From the NCBI RefSeq assembly GCF_018860975.1, contig NZ_JAHKQI010000008.1:1-64000 (forward strand): a stretch of DNA of 64,000 nucleotides, written 5' to 3'. Positions 34,861 through 43,575 of this stretch are shown piece by piece. Below the pieces are notes generated by a model that made no database searches, was not told the origin of the DNA, and worked only from the letters and a program-made list of their open reading frames with translations. The DNA comes from Lentibacter algarum (GTDB lineage Bacteria > Pseudomonadota > Alphaproteobacteria > Rhodobacterales > Rhodobacteraceae). Position 1 is the first letter of the stretch, and each line of letters starts with the position of its first letter. Made by a program: the position numbers and the translations under genes.

Positions 34861-35370
34861 ATGAGACATATTTTTACCAGTTTGATCCTGTGTGGCTTGC
34901 TCGCGGCCTGTGCAGTTGTACCGAAACCTTCTGAAAGTGTGCCGCCCGGTGACGGGGCGCAAGCGATGCGGCCAAAAGCGCGGCCTGACGGGCTGAACAC
35001 GACGCCAGCCAAGCGGCCACCTGCGAATGCGACCACAGCAGCGCAGTTTGACACCACCAGTGCCGCCGAGAAAACCGCCGCAGTAGAGGCGGCCAAGGAG
35101 GCGACGCAGAAGGGCGAGGGCAAGGCGCTCGGAGTGACGGTTGCTTCGTTGGGTGACCCTGCGCAGCCGGGCCTATGGATCAAGACACCGCTGGTGAAAA
35201 CTGCTGCCAAGGGGCGGGTTGTTTACGGCAAGAACGGCAAAGCCGTCGAGCTTGATCTCATTCCGCTTGACGGGCCAGCAAGCGCGGGCTCACGCATGTC
35301 GCTGGCGGCCTTGCGTGTGGTTGAAGCGCCGTTGACGGACTTGAGCGAAGTGCAGGTGTTCGTGAATTGA
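34861..35370 (+). CDS. Small outer-membrane-type lipoprotein of unknown function
   Basis: 169 aa. The signal peptide MRHIFTSLILCGLLAAC ends in a lipobox (LAAC, C17). It is followed by a low-complexity Pro/Ala/Thr linker to about residue 85, then a globular part beginning GVTVASLGDPAQPGLWIKTP and ending LSLAALRVVEAPLTDLSEVQVFVN. I recall related roseobacter proteins being labelled 'D-galactarate dehydratase', but nothing enzyme-like is visible here. Starts further upstream exist but would bury the signal peptide. TGATG coupling to the next gene. Confidence 0.72.
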   Translation: MRHIFTSLILCGLLAACAVVPKPSESVPPGDGAQAMRPKARPDGLNTTPAKRPPANATTAAQFDTTSAAEKTAAVEAAKEATQKGEGKALGVTVASLGDPAQPGLWIKTPLVKTAAKGRVVYGKNGKAVELDLIPLDGPASAGSRMSLAALRVVEAPLTDLSEVQVFVN

Positions 35371-36362
35371 TGGACACACCCGCAGCGAAACCACAGATGA
35401 TCCAGTCATTCGGGTTTGCCGTTTCGAAAGCGGGCAAGGCTGTGCCGATCGAGGTTGAACCTGCGGGAGACCTCAAAGCCGTTCCCGCGGGGGGCTATCG
35501 CTGGATCCATTTGCAGGGCAGTCTGGAAGCGCTCGGCGAAGCCGTTGAAAGCCACGAGCTTGATGATATCACCCGTTCAGCGCTAACAGCGGGTGAAACC
35601 CGTCCTCGATGCAGTGCCCACGGCGACGGAGCCATCATAGTTTTGCGTGGGGTGAACCTCAACAATGGTGCCGCGCCTGATGATATGATTTCGCTGCGGA
35701 TATGGGCCGAAAAAGACCGGATTATCAGCTGCGGTATCCGGCCATTGAAAGCGCTGGAAGACGTTGTTGCGATGCTACGATCTGACCGTGCGCCGCGCTC
35801 GGGTGCGGAACTGATTGCGGCATTTGCCTTGCGGCTTGCCGACCGTGCCGAACCTGTTGTTGCTGATCTCAACGAAGCGGTTGATAGCATTGAGGAAGTG
35901 ATTGCCTCTGAGGATACCGGCGATGCGCGCCGTCTGCTTGCGGATGTGCGGCGGTCTGCGATCAGCTTGCGGCGCTATATGTTGCCGCAGCGCGATGCCT
36001 TGACGACATTTGAAGTAGAGGGCTTTGCCTGGGTGACCAAAGACAGCCGCAGTTACCTGCGCGAAGCGATTGACCGGATCATGAGGCTTTGTGAGGAACT
36101 TGACAGCATTCGAGACCGCACACAGGTTGTGCATGATCAAGTGAGTGACGCCCGCGCGGAGCGGATGAACAACCAGATGTTTGTGCTGACAATCGTTTCT
36201 GCGTTTTTCCTGCCCATCGGTTTTGTCACCGGTTTGTTAGGCATCAACGTCGGCGGGCTGCCTTTGGCGGAAAATCCCTTTGGCTTTTGGCTGACTTGCG
36301 GCGGGTTGGTGGCTGTTTTGCTGGCTGAATACCTGTTGTTCAAGAAGATGAAACTGTTCTAG
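35370..36362 (+). CDS. CorA-family metal transporter, ZntB-like
   Basis: 330 aa. The long N-terminal cytoplasmic domain has the family helices (ISLRRYMLPQRDALTTFE), and two C-terminal TM helices sit near residues 270-292 and 302-322. The selectivity loop after TM1 reads TGLLGINVGGLP: GIN instead of the GMN of Mg2+-selective CorA, the variant usually seen in ZntB zinc transporters. ZntB-type proteins move Zn2+ with protons. It overlaps the lipoprotein stop by one base. Confidence 0.88.
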   Translation: MDTPAAKPQMIQSFGFAVSKAGKAVPIEVEPAGDLKAVPAGGYRWIHLQGSLEALGEAVESHELDDITRSALTAGETRPRCSAHGDGAIIVLRGVNLNNGAAPDDMISLRIWAEKDRIISCGIRPLKALEDVVAMLRSDRAPRSGAELIAAFALRLADRAEPVVADLNEAVDSIEEVIASEDTGDARRLLADVRRSAISLRRYMLPQRDALTTFEVEGFAWVTKDSRSYLREAIDRIMRLCEELDSIRDRTQVVHDQVSDARAERMNNQMFVLTIVSAFFLPIGFVTGLLGINVGGLPLAENPFGFWLTCGGLVAVLLAEYLLFKKMKLF

Positions 36363-36444
36363 AACTTTACCAAGACAGCCTGACGGGCTGATGGGCTGAC
36401 CTAAGCTAACAGACTACAAATACCGACCAAAAGGGAGAAATATC

Positions 36445-37464
36445 ATGGTTACCTTCAACAGACGCCAAACACTTGGCCTCATCGGCGCGGCGGCGGGCAC
36501 GGCGCTTGCCGCTCCGGCGATTGCCAGCGGCAAGAAGATCACTGTCGGCGCGCTGCGCTTTACGTCACATGCAGGTAGCTTTGTTGCTTTTGAGCGCAAC
36601 TACTTTGCCGATGCAGGCCTTGATGTGGAGCTGAAATTCTTTCAGGCCGCGCAGCCTATGGCCGTGGCGATTGCCTCGGGCGACGTTGACTATGCTGTTA
36701 CGGCGATGTCAGGCGGACTAATTTCATTGGCTGACAAGGGCGCGATCAAGGTGATCGGCGGCGCGTTGAGCGAAGAGCCGGGGATTGACGGGCAAAAGAT
36801 CCTTGCTTCGGACGCGGCGTTCAAGGCGGGCCTCACTTCGGCAGCTATGCTTGGCGGCAAGAGCTTTGGCGTTACGCAGGCAGGGTCGTCGTTCCACTAC
36901 ATGGGCAGCAAAGTTGCCGAAAAAGAAGGCATCGAAGTGACGTTCAAGCCGCTGCAAAAAGTCGGTGCGGTGATTGGTGCGTTGAAGTCGGGCCAGATTG
37001 ATGCGTGGTCGATTGTGCCGCATATCGCCAAGCCTCTGGCTGGCTCGGGTGCTGTGCATATCATTGGCAATATCTCGGATTATCTGCCGGCCTACCAAGT
37101 GACAACGCTGTTCACTTCGGCAAAGAACGCTGCCGACGAGAAGGCCCAGACTGGCGACTTCCTCGCCAGCTACTCAAAGGGCGTCGCTGATTACAACGCT
37201 GCGATGATTGCCAAAGATGGTGGTGATGACGGTGTGAACGAGATGGTCGATCTGATCCATAAGTATGTTTACACTGACCGCCCGCGCGAGAAGGCGGCAC
37301 CGTCGATCATCAACGGCACGATGCGTCTCAATGAGGGGGCCAAACTTAACACCGCGTCGATTGCAGATCAGCTGGGCTGGTTCCAATCAGAGGATTTGGT
37401 GAGCAAGGATATCAGCCTCGATACGGTGCTCGACACAAGCTTTGTCGAAACATTCGAAGCCTAA
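36445..37464 (+). CDS. ABC transporter substrate-binding protein (NMT1/THI5/Tau-like), Tat-exported
   Basis: 339 aa. A twin-arginine signal NRRQTLGLIGAAAGTALAAP (residues 5-24), cleavage near AIAS-GKK, indicates export folded. The mature domain has the NMT1-type start KITVGALRFTSHAGSFVAFERNYF and the GDVDYAVTAMSGG patch. The family binds sulfonates, nitrate, thiamine precursors or aromatic acids; none can be chosen from sequence. RBS GGGAG. The hairpin after its stop separates it from the ATPase gene. Confidence 0.87.
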   Translation: MVTFNRRQTLGLIGAAAGTALAAPAIASGKKITVGALRFTSHAGSFVAFERNYFADAGLDVELKFFQAAQPMAVAIASGDVDYAVTAMSGGLISLADKGAIKVIGGALSEEPGIDGQKILASDAAFKAGLTSAAMLGGKSFGVTQAGSSFHYMGSKVAEKEGIEVTFKPLQKVGAVIGALKSGQIDAWSIVPHIAKPLAGSGAVHIIGNISDYLPAYQVTTLFTSAKNAADEKAQTGDFLASYSKGVADYNAAMIAKDGGDDGVNEMVDLIHKYVYTDRPREKAAPSIINGTMRLNEGAKLNTASIADQLGWFQSEDLVSKDISLDTVLDTSFVETFEA

Positions 37465-37472
37465 TGTTTGAG

Positions 37473-37505
37473 AGCAGGGCGTGGGTTTCTGATCTGCGCC
37501 CTGCT
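37473..37505 (+). other. Intercistronic hairpin between binding-protein and ATPase genes
   Basis: AGCAGGGCG (37473-37481) pairs perfectly with CGCCCTGCT (37497-37505) over a 15-base loop, 8 bp after the stop codon. No T run follows. Likely stabilises or attenuates so that the binding protein is made in excess. Confidence 0.7.
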
Positions 37506-37527
37506 GTCTATTTGAGAGGCATCTATC

Positions 37528-38295
37528 ATGGACATTCGCCTTGAAGGCATCAGCCATTCTTATGGCGACACCGAGGTTCTGCGCGACATTTCGCTTGAGG
37601 TGACGAGCGATCAGATCGTTTGTTTGGTGGGGCCTTCGGGCTGTGGCAAGTCAACCTTGCTGCGGTTTTTGGGCGGGTTGGAACGCCCGACAAAGGGCCG
37701 TGTTTTGCAAGTCGGTTCGCCACCTGAGGGCTGTCTCAACCCGCTGACCTATGTGTTTCAAGACTTTGCCTTGCTGCCTTGGCGCACGGTGCGGGGCAAT
37801 GTCTCGTTGGTGTTGGAAGATCACGGCATTCGCGGTGATCGGGCCGAGGCTATCATTGCTGATGTGCTGTCGCGCACGCGGCTGAGCGACTTTGCAGAGG
37901 CGTTGCCACGCCAGCTCTCTGGTGGGATGAAACAGCGTGTCGCAATTGCACGTGCGCTGGCCGTGAACCCGGCTGTGATGCTGCTGGATGAGCCGCTTTC
38001 TGCACTTGATGCGCAGACGCGTGAACTCCTGATGGATGATCTTGTGAGCCTCTGGACGCGGGCGCCCTTTACGGCGGTTTACGTCACTCACAACCTCGCT
38101 GAGGCTGTGCGCCTTGGTCATAAGATTGCGGTGCTGTCGAGGCGGCCCGGGCAGATCCGTGAGGTTGTCAGCATCGATATGCCGCTGAGTGAGCGCTCGC
38201 ATGGTAACCCCGAGCTTGAAGCCGTGCAGAGCCACCTGTGGAACTTGATGCGCGAAGAGGCCAAGGCCGCCGATGAGGAGTTGCTGGATGTCTGA
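37528..38295 (+). CDS. ABC transporter ATP-binding protein (TauB/SsuB-like)
   Basis: 255 aa. Walker A GPSGCGKS (36-43), Q-loop FQDFALLPW (about 79-87), signature LSGGMKQRV (about 132-140), Walker B VMLLDEPLSALD (about 151-162), H-switch VYVTHNLAEA. The VFQDFALLPWRTV form is typical of nitrate/sulfonate/taurine-type importers. Overlaps the permease start by 8 bp. Confidence 0.94.
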   Translation: MDIRLEGISHSYGDTEVLRDISLEVTSDQIVCLVGPSGCGKSTLLRFLGGLERPTKGRVLQVGSPPEGCLNPLTYVFQDFALLPWRTVRGNVSLVLEDHGIRGDRAEAIIADVLSRTRLSDFAEALPRQLSGGMKQRVAIARALAVNPAVMLLDEPLSALDAQTRELLMDDLVSLWTRAPFTAVYVTHNLAEAVRLGHKIAVLSRRPGQIREVVSIDMPLSERSHGNPELEAVQSHLWNLMREEAKAADEELLDV

Positions 38296-39079
38296 TCCTC
38301 GAGAAGTCCGTTTTCGTGGCGGTGGCTTTGCTCCGTCGGCGCGGCGGGGCGTTGGACTCGTGGTGTTCGTGGTGCTGATTGCGCTGGCCGAATGGGGCAC
38401 GCGCTCGGGCTTTATCACGCCGCTGACTTTGCCCAAGCCTTCGGATGTGCTGGCCACGTTTGGCGAGCTTTGGCAGAGTGGTTTGTTGATGAAGCACCTC
38501 GTGCCCTCCTTGACGCGGCTTCTTGTAGGTGCGGCGCTCGGTGTCAGCATTGGCATGTCTGTCGGTGTTTTGATCGGCTTGTTTTCTTACGTGCGCGCGG
38601 GGCTTGTGCCCTTGGTTGCTGCGCTGTTTCCCATCCCCAAGATTGCGCTGTTGCCGCTGTTTGTGATCTGGTTTGGTATTGATGAGGGGTCAAAGTATGC
38701 GCTGATTGCCTTTGGCACCTTCACGCCCACCGTTGTTGCCACTTATGGCGCGGTCGATAATGTTGATCGCTCGCTCATTCGCATGGGGCAGAGCTTTGGG
38801 CTGAGCTGGTTTTCGATCGTGCGCAAAATTGTATTGCCCGGGGCGATGCCGGGGATACTTTCTGGCCTGCGCATCAGCCTTGCGATTGCGATAATTTTGC
38901 TGGTTGCTGCCGAAATGCTCGGAGCGGAATATGGCATTGGAGCCTATATCTTGCAGGCCGGATCGCTCTATGACCTTGAGCGCCTGTTTGCGGGCGTGGT
39001 TATTCTGTCGCTGCTCGGTGTGGTGGTGAGCACCTGCATCGGGTTGCTTGAAAAACGCATGCTGCGTTGGCGCGCTTAG
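38288..39079 (+). CDS. ABC transporter permease (TauC/SsuC-like)
   Basis: 263 aa, about six TM segments. EAA loop: GQSFGLSWFSIVRKIVLPGAMPG (split here as the segment near residues 172-193). Start at ATG 38288 inside the ATPase gene; the N-terminus is cytoplasmic and basic. Its last 4 bp overlap the end of the AlkD-like gene on the other strand. Completes the importer with the two preceding genes. Confidence 0.9.
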   Translation: MSDPREVRFRGGGFAPSARRGVGLVVFVVLIALAEWGTRSGFITPLTLPKPSDVLATFGELWQSGLLMKHLVPSLTRLLVGAALGVSIGMSVGVLIGLFSYVRAGLVPLVAALFPIPKIALLPLFVIWFGIDEGSKYALIAFGTFTPTVVATYGAVDNVDRSLIRMGQSFGLSWFSIVRKIVLPGAMPGILSGLRISLAIAIILLVAAEMLGAEYGIGAYILQAGSLYDLERLFAGVVILSLLGVVVSTCIGLLEKRMLRWRA

Positions 39080-39762
39080 CCTTCTTTGGGCAGGTGCTTA
39101 GCGGCTTCCTTACGGGCGAAAGGCTTCATTTTGCGCGCATGGTTCGCAAGGAAATACTCGACCCGTGGTGCGTCGTGTTTGCTGAGGTCGCGCAGCCACC
39201 AAGCGACAGATTTCTGGATGAACCACTCGTCGTCTTCGACATATGCCACGGCCCATCCGAGCACGCGTTTGCGGATCGCGAGCTCTTCTGGTTTGGGGTG
39301 GTTCTGCTTGGTGTAGGGCAGGGTGACGACCATCGCGGCGCGGCGCACCCAGTGCTCGCTTGATTTGGTCCAAGGTTCGATGTCTTCAATGCGCGAGGGC
39401 TTGGCGACAAGACGCTTTTGTCCGGCCATCATCGCGTGATCGGCAATCGCCCAGCTGTCAAAATCGGGTACCCATGATTTGATCAGCTCCCAGACAGCTT
39501 CATCCGGCGAAATGCGCGCCTGCGTGAGCAGTTTTGCTGCAGCGAGGCGGGCTTCAAAGATGTTGGTTTTCCAGAGTTCGTCTGCGAGGGTAACGCGCTC
39601 CTCGACGCTCATTTGGCCGCGCCACTCTTTCGCCAGATCATTGATCGCCGGATTGGGCACGCCGAGGTATTCGCGCGGGACTTTGTGATAGTCTGCCATA
39701 CCTTCGGCGCGGCCTTCTTCGGCGGCGGCTTTGAGGGCAGTGAGGGCTTCTTGAAGTGTCAT
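39076..39762 (-). CDS. DNA alkylation repair protein, AlkD-like HEAT-repeat family
   Basis: 228 aa all-helical protein. The repeats are visible as helix pairs, with conserved spots LGVPNPAINDLAKEW, WKTNIFEARLAAAKLL, WVPDFDSWAIADH (family Trp/Asp site) and YVEDDEWFIQKSVAWWLRDLS. AlkD removes N3- or N7-alkylpurines; the catalytic Asp/Trp of the active site appears retained, though the subfamily (AlkC/AlkD or AlkF-like) is not settled. Confidence 0.85.
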   Translation of the reverse strand: MTLQEALTALKAAAEEGRAEGMADYHKVPREYLGVPNPAINDLAKEWRGQMSVEERVTLADELWKTNIFEARLAAAKLLTQARISPDEAVWELIKSWVPDFDSWAIADHAMMAGQKRLVAKPSRIEDIEPWTKSSEHWVRRAAMVVTLPYTKQNHPKPEELAIRKRVLGWAVAYVEDDEWFIQKSVAWWLRDLSKHDAPRVEYFLANHARKMKPFARKEAAKHLPKEG

Positions 39763-39793
39763 AAGGTATCCGAATTTGGAAGGGTTAGGCTGC

Positions 39794-40279
39794 TTATAGC
39801 ATGAATGTGTCTTTTGATCGCTGCGAGATCAGCACGTAGGGGCACCAGACGCACAGCGTAAAGACCCCCCTAAGGAGTTGTTTTGCGGTCTCAGGATCAA
39901 ACATCGGCTCATTCGGTAAAATGAGCGTAATGGCGTAGGCGTCACCCAAAATGAACACCAGAGAAAAGACGGCAATGACGGTGTAGGCCTTGGGAAAACG
40001 CTCTTTTCTGTTGAAAAACAGATAGGCGATCCAAATGGCGGCGCAAATGAATAGACCGTTGAAGATCATTTCAGACCAGAGCAGGGGCTTCCACATGGCG
40101 TGATAGAACTCGGAACTCGGTGTTGTGAGCAAGGCGTAGGTGCTGTCAGAGAACAAGGCGGAGTAAAGCGGCACGACTTGAATGAGCAACACAAATGGGC
40201 TGAGCACGATGCCGATCGCCAAGAGAACGAGCCAGCCGCCGATCGGCAGAGGGGGTCTTGGTGTCGGGGCGTCTGTCAT
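39794..40279 (-). CDS. DUF2569 membrane protein
   Basis: 161 aa with four TM segments (about 14-38, 68-88, 98-120, 135-153). PPLPIGGWLVLLAIGIVLSP at the start and the C-terminal RGVFTLCVWCPYVLISQRSKDTF match DUF2569, whose function is unknown. It overlaps the glmS stop by 4 bp, so it is likely translated from the glmU-glmS mRNA. Confidence 0.8.
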   Translation of the reverse strand: MTDAPTPRPPLPIGGWLVLLAIGIVLSPFVLLIQVVPLYSALFSDSTYALLTTPSSEFYHAMWKPLLWSEMIFNGLFICAAIWIAYLFFNRKERFPKAYTVIAVFSLVFILGDAYAITLILPNEPMFDPETAKQLLRGVFTLCVWCPYVLISQRSKDTFML

Positions 40280-42099
40280 TCTACTGTCACCGACTTTGCG
40301 AGGTTGCGGGGTTGGTCGACGTCGGTACCTTTAGCAATTGCGGTGTGGTAGGCTAAAAGCTGTGCAGGGACGGCATACAGAATGGGCGTGAGCGCGTCAG
40401 GGACGGTGGGCATGGTGATGGTCATCCAAGTCTCATTGCCGGCTTCTTTTGCGCCGGCTTCATCCGTGATTAGCATGACCTTGCCACCACGGGCCATAAC
40501 TTCCTGCATGTTGGAAACCGTCTTCTCAAACAGAGCGTCTCGCGGGGCTTTGACGACGACAGGCATGGTTTTGTCGATCAGCGCGATGGGGCCATGTTTG
40601 AGCTCTCCTGACGCATAAGCTTCGGCGTGTATGTAGCTGATTTCTTTAAGTTTAAGAGCGCCTTCGTGGGCAAGGGGGAACATGGTTCCGCGCCCAAGAA
40701 AAAGCACATCGCGAGCTTCGGCCAGCTTGCGCCCGGCGCGGGCGAAGACCTTGTCGAGGCTGAGGGCTGTGTTCACTGCAGAGGGGATCGAGCGCAGAGC
40801 CGATAGGTGATCGGCGAGCTGGGCGTTGTCGATCTCGCCTTTGTCATGTGCTGCCTTGAGGGCAAGCAGGAACAACACTGTCAGCTGACAGGTGAAGGCT
40901 TTGGTTGAGGCGACGCCGATCTCGGTTCCGGCAAGAATCGGCAAAGCCAAATCACTTTCACGGGCGATCGAGCTTGTCGGCACGTTGACCACTGACAAGA
41001 TCGCGCTGGCTTTGCCTTCGCAGTAGCGTAGCGCTGCAAGTGTGTCGGCCGTTTCGCCGGACTGGCTGACAAACAGGGCAGCTGTGCGCGTGGGGATCGG
41101 CGGCTCGCGGTAGCGGAACTCGGAGGCAACATCAACCTCGACAGGCATGCGGGCGATCTGCTCGAACCAGTATTTTGCTGTCAGGCAGGCGTAGTATGCC
41201 GTGCCACAGGCCACCATAACGAGGCGGTCGACTGTGTTGAAGTCAAAGCCCGCATCGGGAAGGGTTATGTTGTCTCCGCTTTCAGACAGGTAATAGCCGA
41301 TCGCTTCGGTCAAGACGCGGGGTTGCTCGGCAATTTCCTTTGACATGAAGTGCTTGTGACCGCCTTTGTCGACCTGCACTGTGTCAATCTCGATGGTTTT
41401 GATTTCGCGGTTAGCGGGGCGGCGCTCGGCGTCGAGGATCTCCACTTCGGAGCGCGAAATGACAGCGAAGTCGCCTTCTTCGAGGTATGTCACACGGTCG
41501 GTCAGCGGGGCGAGGGCGATGGCGTCGGAGCCGACGAACATCTCGCCTTTTCCATAGCCGATGGCCAACGGTGAGCCTTGGCGCGCGGCGATGAGAAGAT
41601 CGCCTTGACCTTCAAACAGAAAGCACAGCGCATAGGCGCCTTTGAGGCGCTCCACGGTGTTGAGGGCGGCGTCGCGGGGGCTTTGACCCTCATCAAGGTA
41701 GGATTGCGCCATAAGCGCGACTGTTTCGGTGTCAGTGTCAGTTTCGTGGCCGATACCCTTCGCGGACAGCTCGGTGCGCAGATCGCGGTAGTTTTCGATG
41801 ATGCCGTTGTGCACAACCGCGACTTGGCGGGTGCTGTGCGGATGGGCATTTTGCTCGTTGGCCGCGCCGTGGGTTGCCCAGCGGGTGTGGCCGATACCGG
41901 CTTTGCCCGTGAGGGGCTCATGCACCAAGCGATCCGAAAGGTTGACCAGCTTGCCAACTGCGCGGCGGCGATCAAGGCGGCCTTCATCGACGGTGGCAAT
42001 TCCGGCGCTGTCATAACCGCGATACTCAAGCCGTTTGAGAGATTCGACCAAAAGCGGGGCTGCTTCGTGGTCGCCTAAAACACCAACAATTCCACACAT
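40276..42099 (-). CDS. glmS: Glutamine-fructose-6-phosphate aminotransferase (isomerizing)
   Basis: 607 aa. N-terminal glutaminase with the nucleophile Cys2 (MCGIVGVLG) and TRWATHG; C-terminal isomerase with two SIS domains (ACGTAYYACL, SQSGETADT, FLGRGTMFPLA) and the C-terminal NLAKSVTVE. It makes glucosamine-6-phosphate for peptidoglycan and lipid A. The ATG follows directly on the glmU stop, with no spacer (TAG-ATG), giving tight coupling. No ribozyme-like leader can fit, as expected outside Firmicutes. Confidence 0.98.
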   Translation of the reverse strand: MCGIVGVLGDHEAAPLLVESLKRLEYRGYDSAGIATVDEGRLDRRRAVGKLVNLSDRLVHEPLTGKAGIGHTRWATHGAANEQNAHPHSTRQVAVVHNGIIENYRDLRTELSAKGIGHETDTDTETVALMAQSYLDEGQSPRDAALNTVERLKGAYALCFLFEGQGDLLIAARQGSPLAIGYGKGEMFVGSDAIALAPLTDRVTYLEEGDFAVISRSEVEILDAERRPANREIKTIEIDTVQVDKGGHKHFMSKEIAEQPRVLTEAIGYYLSESGDNITLPDAGFDFNTVDRLVMVACGTAYYACLTAKYWFEQIARMPVEVDVASEFRYREPPIPTRTAALFVSQSGETADTLAALRYCEGKASAILSVVNVPTSSIARESDLALPILAGTEIGVASTKAFTCQLTVLFLLALKAAHDKGEIDNAQLADHLSALRSIPSAVNTALSLDKVFARAGRKLAEARDVLFLGRGTMFPLAHEGALKLKEISYIHAEAYASGELKHGPIALIDKTMPVVVKAPRDALFEKTVSNMQEVMARGGKVMLITDEAGAKEAGNETWMTITMPTVPDALTPILYAVPAQLLAYHTAIAKGTDVDQPRNLAKSVTVE

Positions 42100-43455
42100 C
42101 TACTTGCTCTCTTCTTGTTGTTTTTTCTTTTTGGCGCGCAGCTTGTCAAACAGCTTAACTGCGAGGTTGGGCTTGTTGACTTGCGGTGTTCGAGAGATCG
42201 CCAATGCGCCATCGGGGACATCGGTATTGATCACGGCGGCTGTGGCAGTCATGGCCTCGTTGCCAACCGTAACTGGCGCGATCAGCATGGTGTTCGACCC
42301 AATAAAAGCACGCGCGCCGATCTCTGTATGGTGCTTGAATACGCCGTCATAGTTACAGGTGATCGTGCCTGCGCCGATGTTGGTGTCCGCACCGATGCTG
42401 GCATCACCGATGTAAGTGAGGTGATTGGCTTTTGCGCCTTCGGCCAGTGTGGCGTTTTTGATTTCGACAAAATTGCCGACATGGACGTTCTCGCTAAGCT
42501 CGGCTCCGGGGCGAAGGCGGGCATAGGGACCAACAATTGCGCCGCGGCTTACGTGGGCGCCTTCGATGTGGGTGAAGGCGCGGATGTGTGCGCCGTTCTC
42601 GACAGTCACTTCGGGGCCGAAGACCACGTTTGGCTCGATGATTGTATCTGCGCCGATGTAGGTGTCGTGGGCAAAGAACACGGTTTCGGGCGCGGTGAGG
42701 GTGACACCGCTTTCAAGCGCCTCAATGCGGGCGCGTGACTGAAAGGCGGCCTCGGCAGCGGCCAAGTCAGCGCGCGAGTTGACGCCCATTGTTTCGGCTT
42801 CGTCGCAGGCAACGGCGGTTGCCGAGAGGCCAGCCTTGCGGGCGAGGCCGATGATGTCGGTGAGGTAGTATTCGCCCGAGGCGTTGTCGTTGGTGACTTG
42901 CTCTAGCAGCCCGAACATGTGCTTATTCGAAGATAGGATAACACCACTATTACAAAACGTTATCGATCGTTCTTCATCTGATGCATCTTTGAACTCAACG
43001 ATGCGCTCAAGGTTTTCACCCTCCATCACCAAGCGGCCATAACGGCCTGCATCGGCAGCTTCAAAGCCGAGCACGACCACATCAAATTCCGCGCGGGCGG
43101 CGTTCATTGCTTCCAGCGTTTGCTGGCTGATAAAGGGCGTGTCACCATACAGCACCAAGGCGTCGCCTGTGGCGCCTGCGAGGGCCTCTTGAGCGCATAG
43201 CACGGCGTGGCCTGTGCCGTTTTGTTCGGCTTGCAGAACGACTTGCGCGTCCTCGTCGAAATCTATCGCGGCGGCGCTGACAGCGTCAAATCCGTGGCCC
43301 GCGACGATCACGGTATGGGCGGGATCAAGGGCCGCTCCGGCTTTCATCGCGTGGATGAGCAGCGGCGCTCCAGCAACCTTATGCAAAACCTTGGGCATGT
43401 CGGAGTGCATGCGTGTGCCTTTGCCTGCGGCCAGGATAATCAGGTTGGTGCTCAT
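42100..43455 (-). CDS. glmU: Bifunctional UDP-N-acetylglucosamine pyrophosphorylase / glucosamine-1-phosphate acetyltransferase
   Basis: 451 aa from the ATG giving MSTNLIILAAGKGTRM, the uridyltransferase signature; longer upstream reading lacks any family similarity. The N-terminal Rossmann domain has YGDTPFI, and the C-terminal left-handed beta helix (from about residue 250) has hexapeptide repeats and the acetyltransferase motifs NFVEIKNATLAEGAK and YIGDASIG. Ends in a Lys-rich tail KKKKQQEESK. Final two steps to UDP-GlcNAc, co-transcribed with glmS. Confidence 0.97.
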   Translation of the reverse strand: MSTNLIILAAGKGTRMHSDMPKVLHKVAGAPLLIHAMKAGAALDPAHTVIVAGHGFDAVSAAAIDFDEDAQVVLQAEQNGTGHAVLCAQEALAGATGDALVLYGDTPFISQQTLEAMNAARAEFDVVVLGFEAADAGRYGRLVMEGENLERIVEFKDASDEERSITFCNSGVILSSNKHMFGLLEQVTNDNASGEYYLTDIIGLARKAGLSATAVACDEAETMGVNSRADLAAAEAAFQSRARIEALESGVTLTAPETVFFAHDTYIGADTIIEPNVVFGPEVTVENGAHIRAFTHIEGAHVSRGAIVGPYARLRPGAELSENVHVGNFVEIKNATLAEGAKANHLTYIGDASIGADTNIGAGTITCNYDGVFKHHTEIGARAFIGSNTMLIAPVTVGNEAMTATAAVINTDVPDGALAISRTPQVNKPNLAVKLFDKLRAKKKKQQEESK

Positions 43456-43575
43456 ATGGTTTCTCTTGCCTTTTTGCTTGAGGCCCGTTTTATCCGCTGT
43501 GGCGCATAGCACAAGAGCGCAGATATCAAGCAATGTTGCGAGATGTGACAAGGCAGGCAGCAGCGGGAGCAGGAC

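Noticed and set aside
36376-36390. CAGCC/GGCTG hairpin after the ZntB-like gene
   Set aside because: Five-bp stem without a T run; too weak to call a terminator.
42100-42110. glmS ribozyme/leader
   Set aside because: glmS starts directly after the glmU stop, so no leader RNA exists.
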